A stretch of DNA of 64,000 nucleotides, taken from assembly GCA_964507405.1 (NCBI GenBank), contig CAZDPJ010000002.1, forward strand, positions 37,822 to 101,821. Direction: 5' to 3'. Shown here in pieces: positions 44,801 through 52,168 of the stretch. This stretch comes from UMGS75 sp964507405. GTDB lineage: Bacteria; Bacillota_I; Bacilli_A; ML615J-28; CAG-313. Within the stretch, counting starts at the first letter, position 1, and every line of letters starts with the position of its first letter. The translations under genes and the position numbers were made by a program. The notes under the pieces are model-generated. The model worked only from the letters and a program-made list of their open reading frames with translations, made no database searches and was not told where the DNA came from.

Positions 44801-46496
44801 TACTGGTTTAATAGAAGTAATTATTCCTGAAGGAGTTAGTGTTATTAGTAATTCTGCATTTAAGAATTGTATTAATTTATATGAAGTGAGTCTTCCATCA
44901 AGTGTAAAAACTATTGAAGAACTTGCCTTCTATGGATGTGAAAAATTACAAGCTGTTAATCTAAAAGATGTTGAAACGGTTGGTGATTATGCATTCTATC
45001 AATGTACAAAACTTGAAAGTATCGATACTTTATATACTTGTTCAAATTGTTTAAGAACAATAACAAGTATAAAATTTAAAAATATTGAATGTCCTACTTG
45101 TTCAAAAACAGGAAAAGTTGAATATAAAGTAGAACCAATGACATCAGAACTTAAATTAAAGAAAGTTGGTGCTGGTGCATTCTCATATTGTTATGGTATT
45201 AAATCATTTGGCTCAATGCCTTATTTAGAAGAAATTGATATTTGTGGTTTCCAATTTACAGCATTTAAAGAATTTGATGCTCCAAATTTAGTTGTAATTG
45301 GTGATTATGCATTCCAAAAAAATGAAGAATTGAAAGAATTTGTTTTCTCAAATAAATTAGAAAAAATTGGAGAAGGTTCATTTGGTGGTTGTTCAAGTCT
45401 TGCTAAGTATTATTATGGTACTAAATCAGCTAAAGTTGAAGATGGAAAGATTAATGATTATGCTAAATTAATTGGTGGTGCTTTATATGTTGTACTTCCA
45501 TCTGGACATCTTGAACTTAATTCTATTCCTGCTGCTTTAGATGTTAAAGACTTTGAAGTTGCTGAAGATACATATCGTATTGAAGTTTATGCAGGAAATG
45601 CAAATAAAAATATCGAAATCTTAAGATTACCTGATAGTTTAAAAACAATTGGTAATTATGCATTCTATGAATGCAATAACTTAAAAGTTGTTGAATTTAG
45701 ATCATTTACTGCTCCAAGTCTTGAAGATGAATATAACAGTACATCTCAAATCTTAGAGACAGACCCTGGATATGATCAATTACATGCTTTTATTGATTTA
45801 TTTGGTTATGAACTTTATTATTATAATTTCATTGATTTAGTTGGTAAAAAGGCACCTCTTGGATTAATCGTTCCTGATAGTGATGAAATTGAAGGATATG
45901 ATTCACTAGTATATCAAGTATACTTTGGAGGATTAGAAGATGCTGAAATTAGTGAATATCAACCAATGCATAAGAATATGATTATCTTCGTAACTAATGC
46001 ATTAAAAATTGAAGAAATTAAACGTATTGCTTTAACTGATGAAGATTTAATTAATGATGCCCTTACTGCTTATAATGCAATTAATCAAGATCCTATAAAC
46101 TATGGTTATACTGAAGAAGAGTGGAATCGTTTATATGAAATTGTAAGAAAAGCAAAGCAAGAATTAACTAAATTACAATTTGATAATGCTAGTAATGCTG
46201 TTAAAAATATTCAAACTGAAGTAAATGAATTACCTACTGAATTTGATGTTTCAATTTTAAGTAAATTAAAAGATATTACTACTCGTTATAATAACTTAAC
46301 ATTAAGTGAAAGAGCATTAATTGATATGACTAATTATAATAAATTAGTTGAGTCATATAAGATTTATGTTAACACTATTAATGAAGAAATTGGTACTTCT
46401 TCAACATCTACAAATGCTTATGAAGCAAGCCTTAATATTATTACAATGGTTGCTTTATGTATAGCAATTATTATTAGAAGAAGGATGTTTAAGTAG
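38877..46496 (+). CDS. Giant subtilisin-like (S8) cell-surface protease fused to BspA-type leucine-rich repeats
   Basis: A 2539-residue exported protein. Signal with a possible lipobox (FTCTAC); I9-like propeptide about 50-170; S8 catalytic domain about 210-690 with Asp221 (VLDSG), His298 (HGTHVAG) and Ser625 (GTSMATP). A PA-type domain is inserted at about 480-580 (ALVKRGDNTFEEKTLYAKRAGA), as in lactocepin/C5a-peptidase proteins. Beta-sandwich domains follow, then two Big_2 Ig-like domains (about 1160-1240 and 1284-1365). About 1390-2280 is a long array of LRR_5/BspA repeats (AF..C..L..V.IP), interrupted at about 2052-2080 by a four-cysteine insert (CSNCLRTITSIKFKNIECPTC). A helical stalk ends in one membrane helix and RRRMFK; no LPXTG motif is seen. 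It should cut proteins at the cell surface and feed the peptide importer encoded just upstream. Confidence 0.9.
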   Translation: MRKKILTALMLVLTIFTCTACAQTKDTPVENSNPQKLQILKSDLKLTQEQVMSQIKAEHLIENNGYLDNDEVVTIITLNTPSLMDNYLDFGYLTYKSVSEYALSNQGKIDTKKIEAEQNQIINELMQDNLIDSVQYKYGTILNGIAVKTTYKNFEKLSNNKNIKSTILSDTYNLPQASKEDGSSYNAVENIVEVYPTGIYKSDVVSSLGITGKGTVVAVLDSGFDCSHTVFQNAPTNPKLNATIIGNAINASEENKVLNAVKFTKNLKVTDVYYSSKIPFAYDYADKDTDVYPYDSEHGTHVAGIIGGSDDVITGIAIDTQLVLMKVFPDLDSGGKTEDIMAALEDAVLLGVDAINMSLGSSCGFAREADNDALNELYDKIDESGISLITAASNSYSSGYGGEQGNTNFVTNPDSGTVGSPSTYDAALSVASISGVKSSYLVANNNQVIFFKESNSISGKENNFFDDLFKNLGKQNEKEVTLEYVTVPGVGSKSSYNNIDVRGKIALVKRGDNTFEEKTLYAKRAGAVACIIYNNIDGDIIMSMGKQNDYIPTISISKDDGTLLASVASGTMVISYNNQAGPFMSDFSSWGPTPSLGLKPEITAHGGKIKSAIPGGEYDELSGTSMATPNLCGIVVLIRQYLMDRYPDKSAKEISVLTNQLLMSTASIILNEEGNPYSPRKQGAGLASIRSVVNTKAYITVDGIDRTKLELKDDPTRSGKYEMIFNVVNLSETDYASYDLSVIGMTESVSTSDEKHVAEKATILSGTTKVELLSEGTLENKTLTLNPGQTVKVKVTYKLSEQDKKMIDELFPYGMYVEGFVKLESKDTNKETCVDLNVPFLGFYGDWSEAPMFDKTYYEVEKEAHDASIDDEDKLKADYYVTTPYGSYLYNYLIPLGTYLYDVDESMYDKIPASTDHIAISNVLGTIDGIAAVYAGLLRNAKTMTFTITDKVTGEVIKEYVDYNATKAYSMGGAPYPYFDYLRWHSTELGLINNRQYEFKMSGLLDYENNGAETNVRNTFSFDFYLDDEAPIIKDVEYEKKYDKTLKKDRYYITMTVYDNQYVQSISPLIFTSSSTYALLTENPIPVYSERGKDTVVKFEITDYLEDIYDDSIITSALAFSVDDYALNSNIYLCQLPGTKGEFKFTKDGTMDGLDLIVLSMYEDEIIDVTKYLATSDKTIDDDKAYLNHLVWTSSNEQVAEVKEGQIKCLKAGRATITAYEAYDGNQAILIINVKERPNSEFENSKNNVVDIDDAKLKSLRFSYFDTKFAYSRAAQTSKIGSTGDRTFINSLSGLSFYPGEQIKLYYDVNPWYVEDKYQFKFESTDPSVATVDEDGVVTGLKEGSTIITLTTPDSKINASIVININNPFVIENRTLIAYKGIGDENGVVEIPDDEGILYIGAYAFCLYETDRTIEVDEDDYDKNKIPASNPEIKKVIIPEGVEEIQKYAFYNCGSLEEVVIPSSTKIIREYAFCRDKKLEKINLDTITVIGREAFKECKKLDNIKLPKIYAIGVKAFNGCEKLSKVDLTTLRNSGREAFRDCTSLTEVKLSENTKLSEGMFYNSGLLSVDIYEQVQIPASCFELCKELTSVTIHNDIVEIGERAFSSCSKLEDVNFSSNIEKLGELAFYQCANLEKIKLPNNLVTIGKNCFYKCEKLESVEFDENTIWENLDNSAFLKTNLTNFVVNASNKNYKSENGLLLNQDGTIIILALTNYFNEVLDVENNNYVIEEKYKEISSGAFAGINFSTVEIKNKNMIIGSYAFAHSDTISKITLPADGKVKVADYAFYCDANLKEVTNLGVATSIGEFAFAKTGLTNAVVGDNVTCGMGAFTESLVEEVTLGNNVTLEFGVFQNCKSLVKVVMPTDGFVKIGTACFANDIQLSNIDLSRVSDELGQEAFFNCTKLKVANLANVTIVGKYAFADCAALSSVQLPKVVEIREGAFTQYSTYGSAPTFSEIKLPSTLKVISAGAFAACTGLIEVIIPEGVSVISNSAFKNCINLYEVSLPSSVKTIEELAFYGCEKLQAVNLKDVETVGDYAFYQCTKLESIDTLYTCSNCLRTITSIKFKNIECPTCSKTGKVEYKVEPMTSELKLKKVGAGAFSYCYGIKSFGSMPYLEEIDICGFQFTAFKEFDAPNLVVIGDYAFQKNEELKEFVFSNKLEKIGEGSFGGCSSLAKYYYGTKSAKVEDGKINDYAKLIGGALYVVLPSGHLELNSIPAALDVKDFEVAEDTYRIEVYAGNANKNIEILRLPDSLKTIGNYAFYECNNLKVVEFRSFTAPSLEDEYNSTSQILETDPGYDQLHAFIDLFGYELYYYNFIDLVGKKAPLGLIVPDSDEIEGYDSLVYQVYFGGLEDAEISEYQPMHKNMIIFVTNALKIEEIKRIALTDEDLINDALTAYNAINQDPINYGYTEEEWNRLYEIVRKAKQELTKLQFDNASNAVKNIQTEVNELPTEFDVSILSKLKDITTRYNNLTLSERALIDMTNYNKLVESYKIYVNTINEEIGTSSTSTNAYEASLNIITMVALCIAIIIRRRMFK

Positions 46497-46506
46497 AGGT
46501 GGTAAT

Positions 46507-47061
46507 ATGAAAAATAAAAAATTAATTATTAGTTTAGCTGCTGTAGCTTTAATATTAGTTGTTGTTTTAGTAATTTGTCTTTCTGGAAATAAACTTGAAA
46601 AATATACTAAAAAAATCAACAATTCTGTTTTATCAAGTTCTAAAGTTACATCTACAATTTCACTTACGGATAATGATGTATTAGTTTATAGATGTGAAAA
46701 ATTATACACAATTGTAGATGAAAAAAATGCAACTGTCGTTATTACAACTGATGCATTAAATAATGAATTTGAATTAAAACAATCTAAAACATCTGAAATT
46801 ATAGATGATTTAAAAACAAGTGATTTATTTAATTTAAATTTAGATAAAGAATTATTTAAATCATATGAATTAAAAGATAATAATTTAACTGCTGAAATTA
46901 CAAGTGAAAATGTATCAAAAGTATTAAACCAAGATGTTAAAGTAAAAGATAATGCAACTTTAGTAATTACTTTTGACGCAAATAAAATTAAGAAAATAGA
47001 ATGTACTTATCAAACTCCTTCTTTAAAAGATGTAGTTATAAGTATTGTATATGAGTATTAG
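46507..47061 (+). CDS. Membrane-anchored exported protein (unknown)
   Basis: A 184-residue protein with an N-terminal membrane helix (LIISLAAVALILVVVLVICLSG) and an extracytoplasmic, charged, probably beta-rich domain (for example NNLTAEITSENVSKVLNQDVKVKDNATLVITFDANKIKKIE). The start has AGAGGTGG overlapping the protease stop. I recognise no family. Its place directly after the giant protease, with ten bases between, suggests a helper of that protein, for example an inhibitor, foldase or anchor; this is a guess from context. The end pattern (a strand ending KKIECTYQTP) resembles the lipoprotein fold seen in YxeF/YehR-like small lipoproteins only loosely. Confidence 0.65.
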   Translation: MKNKKLIISLAAVALILVVVLVICLSGNKLEKYTKKINNSVLSSSKVTSTISLTDNDVLVYRCEKLYTIVDEKNATVVITTDALNNEFELKQSKTSEIIDDLKTSDLFNLNLDKELFKSYELKDNNLTAEITSENVSKVLNQDVKVKDNATLVITFDANKIKKIECTYQTPSLKDVVISIVYEY

Positions 47062-47074
47062 GAGGACTTGTGTG

Positions 47075-49555
47075 ATGAAAAAGAAAATATTAACTATATT
47101 AATATTATGTTTAACTGTTTTTTTGGGAATTGTTACTTCATCATGTGATGAGGAAACACCTAAACCAGTAAAAAAACCAGAAATTATTACTGAATTTAGT
47201 GTTTCTTCGTTTAGTGAATTAGAAGCATTAGTTCCTAATTCTGGTGATACTAATTATAATAATTATTATGTTGCCGGTTATATTAAAAGTATTCAAAATG
47301 AATCAACAGGTAATATGATAATTGAAAATGTAGATGGCGCAACATTTACAATTAATGAACTTTTAGATATTAATGGTGAAGTTAGTTTTAATTTATTAAC
47401 TGATAAACCAAAGATTGGTGATGTTATTGTTGTATATGGTCAAATGGCTAATATTGATGGTATCAAACAAATGGTATCAGCTAATTTAGTGCAATTAAAT
47501 ACTACTGTTTATAAAAAAGCTGAACCTAAACCTGATGAAGTATTAGTTGGTATCGTAGGTAAATCAGAAATTAAAAATGGTGTTGAAGAAAATTATTCCG
47601 CATATATAGATGGCGTATTAAGTGATGAAGTTACTTGGGAAGTAAAATCTGGTAAAGAGTATTGTTCAATTAGTTCTACAGGTGTCTTGAAAGCCAAAGA
47701 AGTTGATGGTGATAAGATGGTAGAAATAGTTGCTAGAAGTACTAAAAATACTGATTGCTATGCAAGTAAAATAATACTTATTATGGCCAAGCCAGTTTTA
47801 ACTCAAGAAATGCTTGATGCTTTAATGGTAGATAAAATTGGTTTTGAAGGTTATCTTAATATTGATTTATTTGAGATAACAGGTGGTATTAAACCAATTG
47901 CTTCATATACATCTGCTGTTAAAACAGCAATGGATGGAACGAACTGGTATGCTGAATATACTAATGGAGATACTGGCACAGCTATGGGTTTATATATTAA
48001 GAATCATGATAACTATGCTCAATCTGTTGGTGTTAATTTTACAAATAATGAAATGTATGAACCAATGTTAAATGATGATGGAACTAAAGTTACTTGGGAA
48101 GAATCAGGACTTTATAATAATTTTAAAGGATTAAAGGTAAATGATTTTGCATTTAATACAACTAGTTGGCGTTATGAGTATATTGGAAAAGATGAAACAT
48201 TAACAACTAGACTTGTAGCATCAGCCAATCCATATGATTTTGTTCCTGACCCAAATACTCCATTCCAATTAATTATTGAAGATAATGAAGTATTAGGTAT
48301 ATATGCTAAGAGTAGACCTGATTATAATATTTCTAAACCACATCAAGCTATTTTAGAATTATTTGTTGCTGTGGCGATTGGTGATACAGTTGAAGTTAAA
48401 ACTATTTCAAAATATCAACATGTTGAATTTCATAATGAACTTCAAGATGCAATTGATTATATGAAGAGTTTAACAAATTATAAATTAGAATGTACAACTA
48501 CTGTTGCATCTTATCTTACTACAGGATATGTAAGAAGTGGATTTACGGAAATAATTACTAATCAAAATTGTTATTTTGAAGATTTCACTTTAGGATATGA
48601 TGAATATGGTAATGAACAAAAGATTTATGATAAGAATTCAGGTTATGGATATAAGAAAATAAATGATTCCCTTTATAATACTTATATGGCTACTGATGTT
48701 GAAGGTGTTTATAAAGCAACTCGTGCATATGAGGCTAACTTTAAAAATGCAATGCCTTCATTTGACTTTGCTGCTGAAATATTTACTAGATATGCAATTG
48801 ATGAAGAAAATGGTACAAAGATTTATTATATTGATGATTCAATGACTCCAGCCGCATCATGTTTATATTATGGTGTTGGTAATGATATTAACCTTTATGG
48901 TATTTTCGCAACCCGTGGTTATTTAAGTCAATCAGAATCATTTACGCCATTTGTTACTGTTAAAGATGGAAAAATTATTGATGCATGTTTCTACTTCTAT
49001 ATGGGTTCAATGTATGGATTAGTAGAATTAACATATAGTGAATTTGATGAAGCTAAGTTACCAGAAGACGTTAATTTTGAATTTGATACAAGACTGGTTC
49101 CAACAACTTGGGATGAATTGACTTTTATCAAATCAAATGATGCGACTACTACTGCTGAAGATGAATTTGTTAATGCGAAAGGATTCTTTGAAGAATATTT
49201 TGCACAAACTTCAAATATGACAAAAGAAGAATTAGAAAGTGTTTTACCTTTCTTCGGTAAGCCACTTGGTGATACATATGGCTTCGGTCTTCTTACTGGA
49301 CACATTCCTAATGGTAGTTCTATCAATTATGAATGTTTAACTTTATATTATGATGTTCCACTTGATGTGGACTATACTATAGATTCGTCATTAGAAAAAA
49401 TAGATGCTTATTTAATTAGTTTAGGATTTGTTGAAAATAATGGTGAATATAGTAAAACGGTGAATGGAAAAACTATCTACGTTGCTCCAGTAGATTCTAG
49501 TTTGGATTTAATGATTTATATGTGGGGCGATACATATTACAAAAAAGGAGAATAA
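47075..49555 (+). CDS. Large lipoprotein with OB-like and Ig-like domains (unknown; paralogue of next gene)
   Basis: An 826-residue lipoprotein; start at ATG 47075 (MKKKILTILILCLTVF), behind GGAGG, rather than the in-frame ATG at 47045 inside the preceding gene. The lipobox is VTSSC. About residues 35-125 look like an OB-fold domain (YYVAGYIKSIQNESTGNMIIENV ... GDVIVVYGQMANIDGIKQMV). An Ig-like domain follows (SAYIDGVLSDEVTWEV ... STGVLKAKEVDGDKMVEIVARS). The rest is a large region shared with the next gene, including a repeated MPSFDFAAEIF-type motif and a C-terminal domain on DTYGFGLLTG. No catalytic motif is seen. Probably a substrate-binding exoprotein. Confidence 0.7.
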   Translation: MKKKILTILILCLTVFLGIVTSSCDEETPKPVKKPEIITEFSVSSFSELEALVPNSGDTNYNNYYVAGYIKSIQNESTGNMIIENVDGATFTINELLDINGEVSFNLLTDKPKIGDVIVVYGQMANIDGIKQMVSANLVQLNTTVYKKAEPKPDEVLVGIVGKSEIKNGVEENYSAYIDGVLSDEVTWEVKSGKEYCSISSTGVLKAKEVDGDKMVEIVARSTKNTDCYASKIILIMAKPVLTQEMLDALMVDKIGFEGYLNIDLFEITGGIKPIASYTSAVKTAMDGTNWYAEYTNGDTGTAMGLYIKNHDNYAQSVGVNFTNNEMYEPMLNDDGTKVTWEESGLYNNFKGLKVNDFAFNTTSWRYEYIGKDETLTTRLVASANPYDFVPDPNTPFQLIIEDNEVLGIYAKSRPDYNISKPHQAILELFVAVAIGDTVEVKTISKYQHVEFHNELQDAIDYMKSLTNYKLECTTTVASYLTTGYVRSGFTEIITNQNCYFEDFTLGYDEYGNEQKIYDKNSGYGYKKINDSLYNTYMATDVEGVYKATRAYEANFKNAMPSFDFAAEIFTRYAIDEENGTKIYYIDDSMTPAASCLYYGVGNDINLYGIFATRGYLSQSESFTPFVTVKDGKIIDACFYFYMGSMYGLVELTYSEFDEAKLPEDVNFEFDTRLVPTTWDELTFIKSNDATTTAEDEFVNAKGFFEEYFAQTSNMTKEELESVLPFFGKPLGDTYGFGLLTGHIPNGSSINYECLTLYYDVPLDVDYTIDSSLEKIDAYLISLGFVENNGEYSKTVNGKTIYVAPVDSSLDLMIYMWGDTYYKKGE

Positions 49556-49558
49556 TAA

Positions 49559-52153
49559 ATGAAACAATTAAAAAAATTAGTTATTAAAAGTTTCTCTGTT
49601 CTTCTTGTTGTGTTCTGCGTTGTTACATTAATTGCATGTACAAATGATTCTAAACCATCAATTAGTGTAACTGCACCTACAACAACAATTAAACAAGGGG
49701 AAAATGTTAAATTAAGTGTTGCAGTGAAAAATTCAGATGATATTACATATGAATTTACAATCTCTGATCCTTCATTATTAAGAGTAAATAATAATACAGT
49801 TTCTGTATTAAAATCTGTTGATAAAGAAACAAAAGTTTTAATCACAGTTAGTCTTGTTAATAATACTGAAGTAAGCGATTCAATTGAATTTACTGTTCAA
49901 CCTACTCTAGTAGGTACTGTAGATTTAGAAGTTACTTGTCCTGTTGATACTTTAAAATATGGTGAAAGTACTGAATTAAGCGTATCTGTTTCAGGTACAG
50001 CAAATAAAGAATATACTATTACTTCATCATGGCCTAAAGGTATTTCAATTGAAGACAATAAAATCACAGTTACTGGTAAAGTAGTTTTAGATAGATCTGT
50101 TACAATTACAGTAACATCTAAAGCAAATACAAGTGTTAGTAAAAGTGTTACAATTATTGTTAAAGCTGGAACTAAAGAAGGAGAACAAGTTGGTGAACTT
50201 ACATCAGCAATGATCGAAGAAATTGGTAATGAAAGTATTACAATTACTGGTTCAATTGAAGATATTTATGTTGATTTCAATCAATCATCTTTAAATAGTA
50301 ATCAAAAATATAACTTATTAGTTCAAATGGAAAAAGATGCTTGGGTTGGTCAATGGTATAATGTTGAAAAAAGAGAAAATGTTATTACTGATAATTACCG
50401 TAAAGGTGCAACAGATGGCTTAAAGAATCAATATGGTGAAGTAGGTCATGGATTAGAAAAATTATATATTGATAAGAATAATAAAGTTGCGACTACTCTT
50501 GTTAAAGACTATTTAAGTATTCCAACAATTTGGGAATCACAACATTTATGGAATCATTTAGGTCAATTAAATATTAGTAAATTTACTTATAATGAAGATG
50601 ACCAAGCTTATGAATATAATATTAATACTACTGATGAAGATGATTTATGGTTAATGACTTATTTATCATATTCATTAACTCCAATGCTTTCTGATACTTT
50701 AGCAAAATTACAATTAGTTGTTGAAAATGGTCATATTACTAAAGTTATTGGTCGTACTGAAGTTTTATATTATGGTGCTGATACGCAAGAAGATGCTGAT
50801 GCTATGAGTTATACTACTCTTGAAGTAACTTTATCTGGTATTGGAACAACTAAAGTTGCATCTCCTGTTGCTTATGAAATTCCTGAAGAAAATAAAGAAG
50901 CTTATAAGAGACTTGAAAACGCATTACAAGAAATGGTTACTTTAAAGAACTATACAATTAAAATTGAAGAAATAGAAGAATATGCTCCTAGTGGAGATGA
51001 AACAGATTATCAAACTTTATCTGTAGCAAGTGCTCCTGTTGCTAAAAAAGCTAATCCTATTAATAATGCTTTAAAGAATTATTTATCATCTACTGGTACA
51101 GTTGGATGCTTAGGATGGGTAACTGCTGATGCAATTGTTCTTGCTAAAACTGGTAAATACTCATACGCAATGGATGATAAATTATATCATACTGAATATT
51201 CTGGTTATAAACAAGTAAGTGAAGATTCATTTGATTATTTTGAATATGATACATCACTTGCTACACTTGTAGGTAAGAGAAAATATAATGGTAATATGTT
51301 TGATAACATGCCTAAATTTGATTTATCTGCTGCTGTATTTGAACATAAATATTCAATGACTTCTCAAGGCGTTACTACTGATACATTTGTATTACGTGAT
51401 TCAAGTATTACAAGAGCTGTAGCCTTAGAATTATGTATGAGAGATTATGCTGAAGATGGTGATGCATCAACTTCTACAACATTACAAGTTACAGTAAATA
51501 GTGAAGGTCATATTACTGAAGTTGTAATTCCTTACTCTATTATGGATACTTATTATGGATATTATAAAGTTAAATATAGTAATTTTGAAACTACTGTTAT
51601 TGAAGAAAATGCATTTGATGGTTATGTTCCTCGTGAAATTAAACAATCATGGAGCGAATATATGACTAAATACTATACTGAAACTGGTTCAAGTAAAGAT
51701 ACACATGAAGAAAGAACTGATATCGTTCTTGAAGCAATTTATGGAAAAGACGTTGCCGCATACTTCCCTCTTCCTGAATTATTTGTAAGAGTATTCGGTG
51801 ATGCAATTAGTGGTCCATTCTATGATTATGATGAAGTTGGAAGCGATGCTGCTGGTAATCCAATCTATCGTAAATCACTTGCTATAAATATTGCTAGTGG
51901 TGAAGTTGATGAAAATAATCAAATTACTAATTATGATGAATTAATTGCTGCTTTAACTGAAGTATTATTAAGTGAAGGATTTGAAGTTTCACAAGCTAAT
52001 ACTGATACAAGCGGTGGTGAAAGTGGAAGAGCTACTCGTTATATTTGTTATATTAAAGATGATATTCAAATCGTTGTTGAAAATATCTATACTAAGTATT
52101 TCTATTTTAGTTTCTATAAGACAGGTGAATGGACTTTAAAAAGAAGTGAATAG
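49559..52153 (+). CDS. Large lipoprotein with Ig-like domains (unknown; paralogue of preceding gene)
   Basis: An 864-residue lipoprotein with lipobox LIAC|T. Two Ig-like domains (about 30-120 and 120-205: SISVTAPTTTIKQGENVKLSVAVKNS and DLEVTCPVDTLKYGESTELSVSVSG) replace the OB domain of its neighbour. The central region shares landmarks with the preceding protein: an FDLSAAVFEHKYSMTS segment corresponding to FDFAAEIFTRYAID, repeated aromatic strands, and a final domain beginning near VAAYFPLPELF, similar to VLPFFGKPLG in the neighbour. This suggests an old duplication followed by exchange of N-terminal modules. It starts four bases after the neighbour behind AAAGGAG. Function unknown; ligand binding likely. 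Confidence 0.7.
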   Translation: MKQLKKLVIKSFSVLLVVFCVVTLIACTNDSKPSISVTAPTTTIKQGENVKLSVAVKNSDDITYEFTISDPSLLRVNNNTVSVLKSVDKETKVLITVSLVNNTEVSDSIEFTVQPTLVGTVDLEVTCPVDTLKYGESTELSVSVSGTANKEYTITSSWPKGISIEDNKITVTGKVVLDRSVTITVTSKANTSVSKSVTIIVKAGTKEGEQVGELTSAMIEEIGNESITITGSIEDIYVDFNQSSLNSNQKYNLLVQMEKDAWVGQWYNVEKRENVITDNYRKGATDGLKNQYGEVGHGLEKLYIDKNNKVATTLVKDYLSIPTIWESQHLWNHLGQLNISKFTYNEDDQAYEYNINTTDEDDLWLMTYLSYSLTPMLSDTLAKLQLVVENGHITKVIGRTEVLYYGADTQEDADAMSYTTLEVTLSGIGTTKVASPVAYEIPEENKEAYKRLENALQEMVTLKNYTIKIEEIEEYAPSGDETDYQTLSVASAPVAKKANPINNALKNYLSSTGTVGCLGWVTADAIVLAKTGKYSYAMDDKLYHTEYSGYKQVSEDSFDYFEYDTSLATLVGKRKYNGNMFDNMPKFDLSAAVFEHKYSMTSQGVTTDTFVLRDSSITRAVALELCMRDYAEDGDASTSTTLQVTVNSEGHITEVVIPYSIMDTYYGYYKVKYSNFETTVIEENAFDGYVPREIKQSWSEYMTKYYTETGSSKDTHEERTDIVLEAIYGKDVAAYFPLPELFVRVFGDAISGPFYDYDEVGSDAAGNPIYRKSLAINIASGEVDENNQITNYDELIAALTEVLLSEGFEVSQANTDTSGGESGRATRYICYIKDDIQIVVENIYTKYFYFSFYKTGEWTLKRSE

Positions 52154-52168
52154 TAAGGGTGTGAAAGA

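Noticed and set aside
43080..45690. Repetitive DNA that could suggest a CRISPR or satellite array
   Set aside because: The repeats are protein-level leucine-rich repeats with variable DNA and no spacers.
46380..46496. LPXTG-type sortase signal at the end of the giant protease
   Set aside because: The end has a membrane helix and basic tail but no LPXTG or related motif before it.
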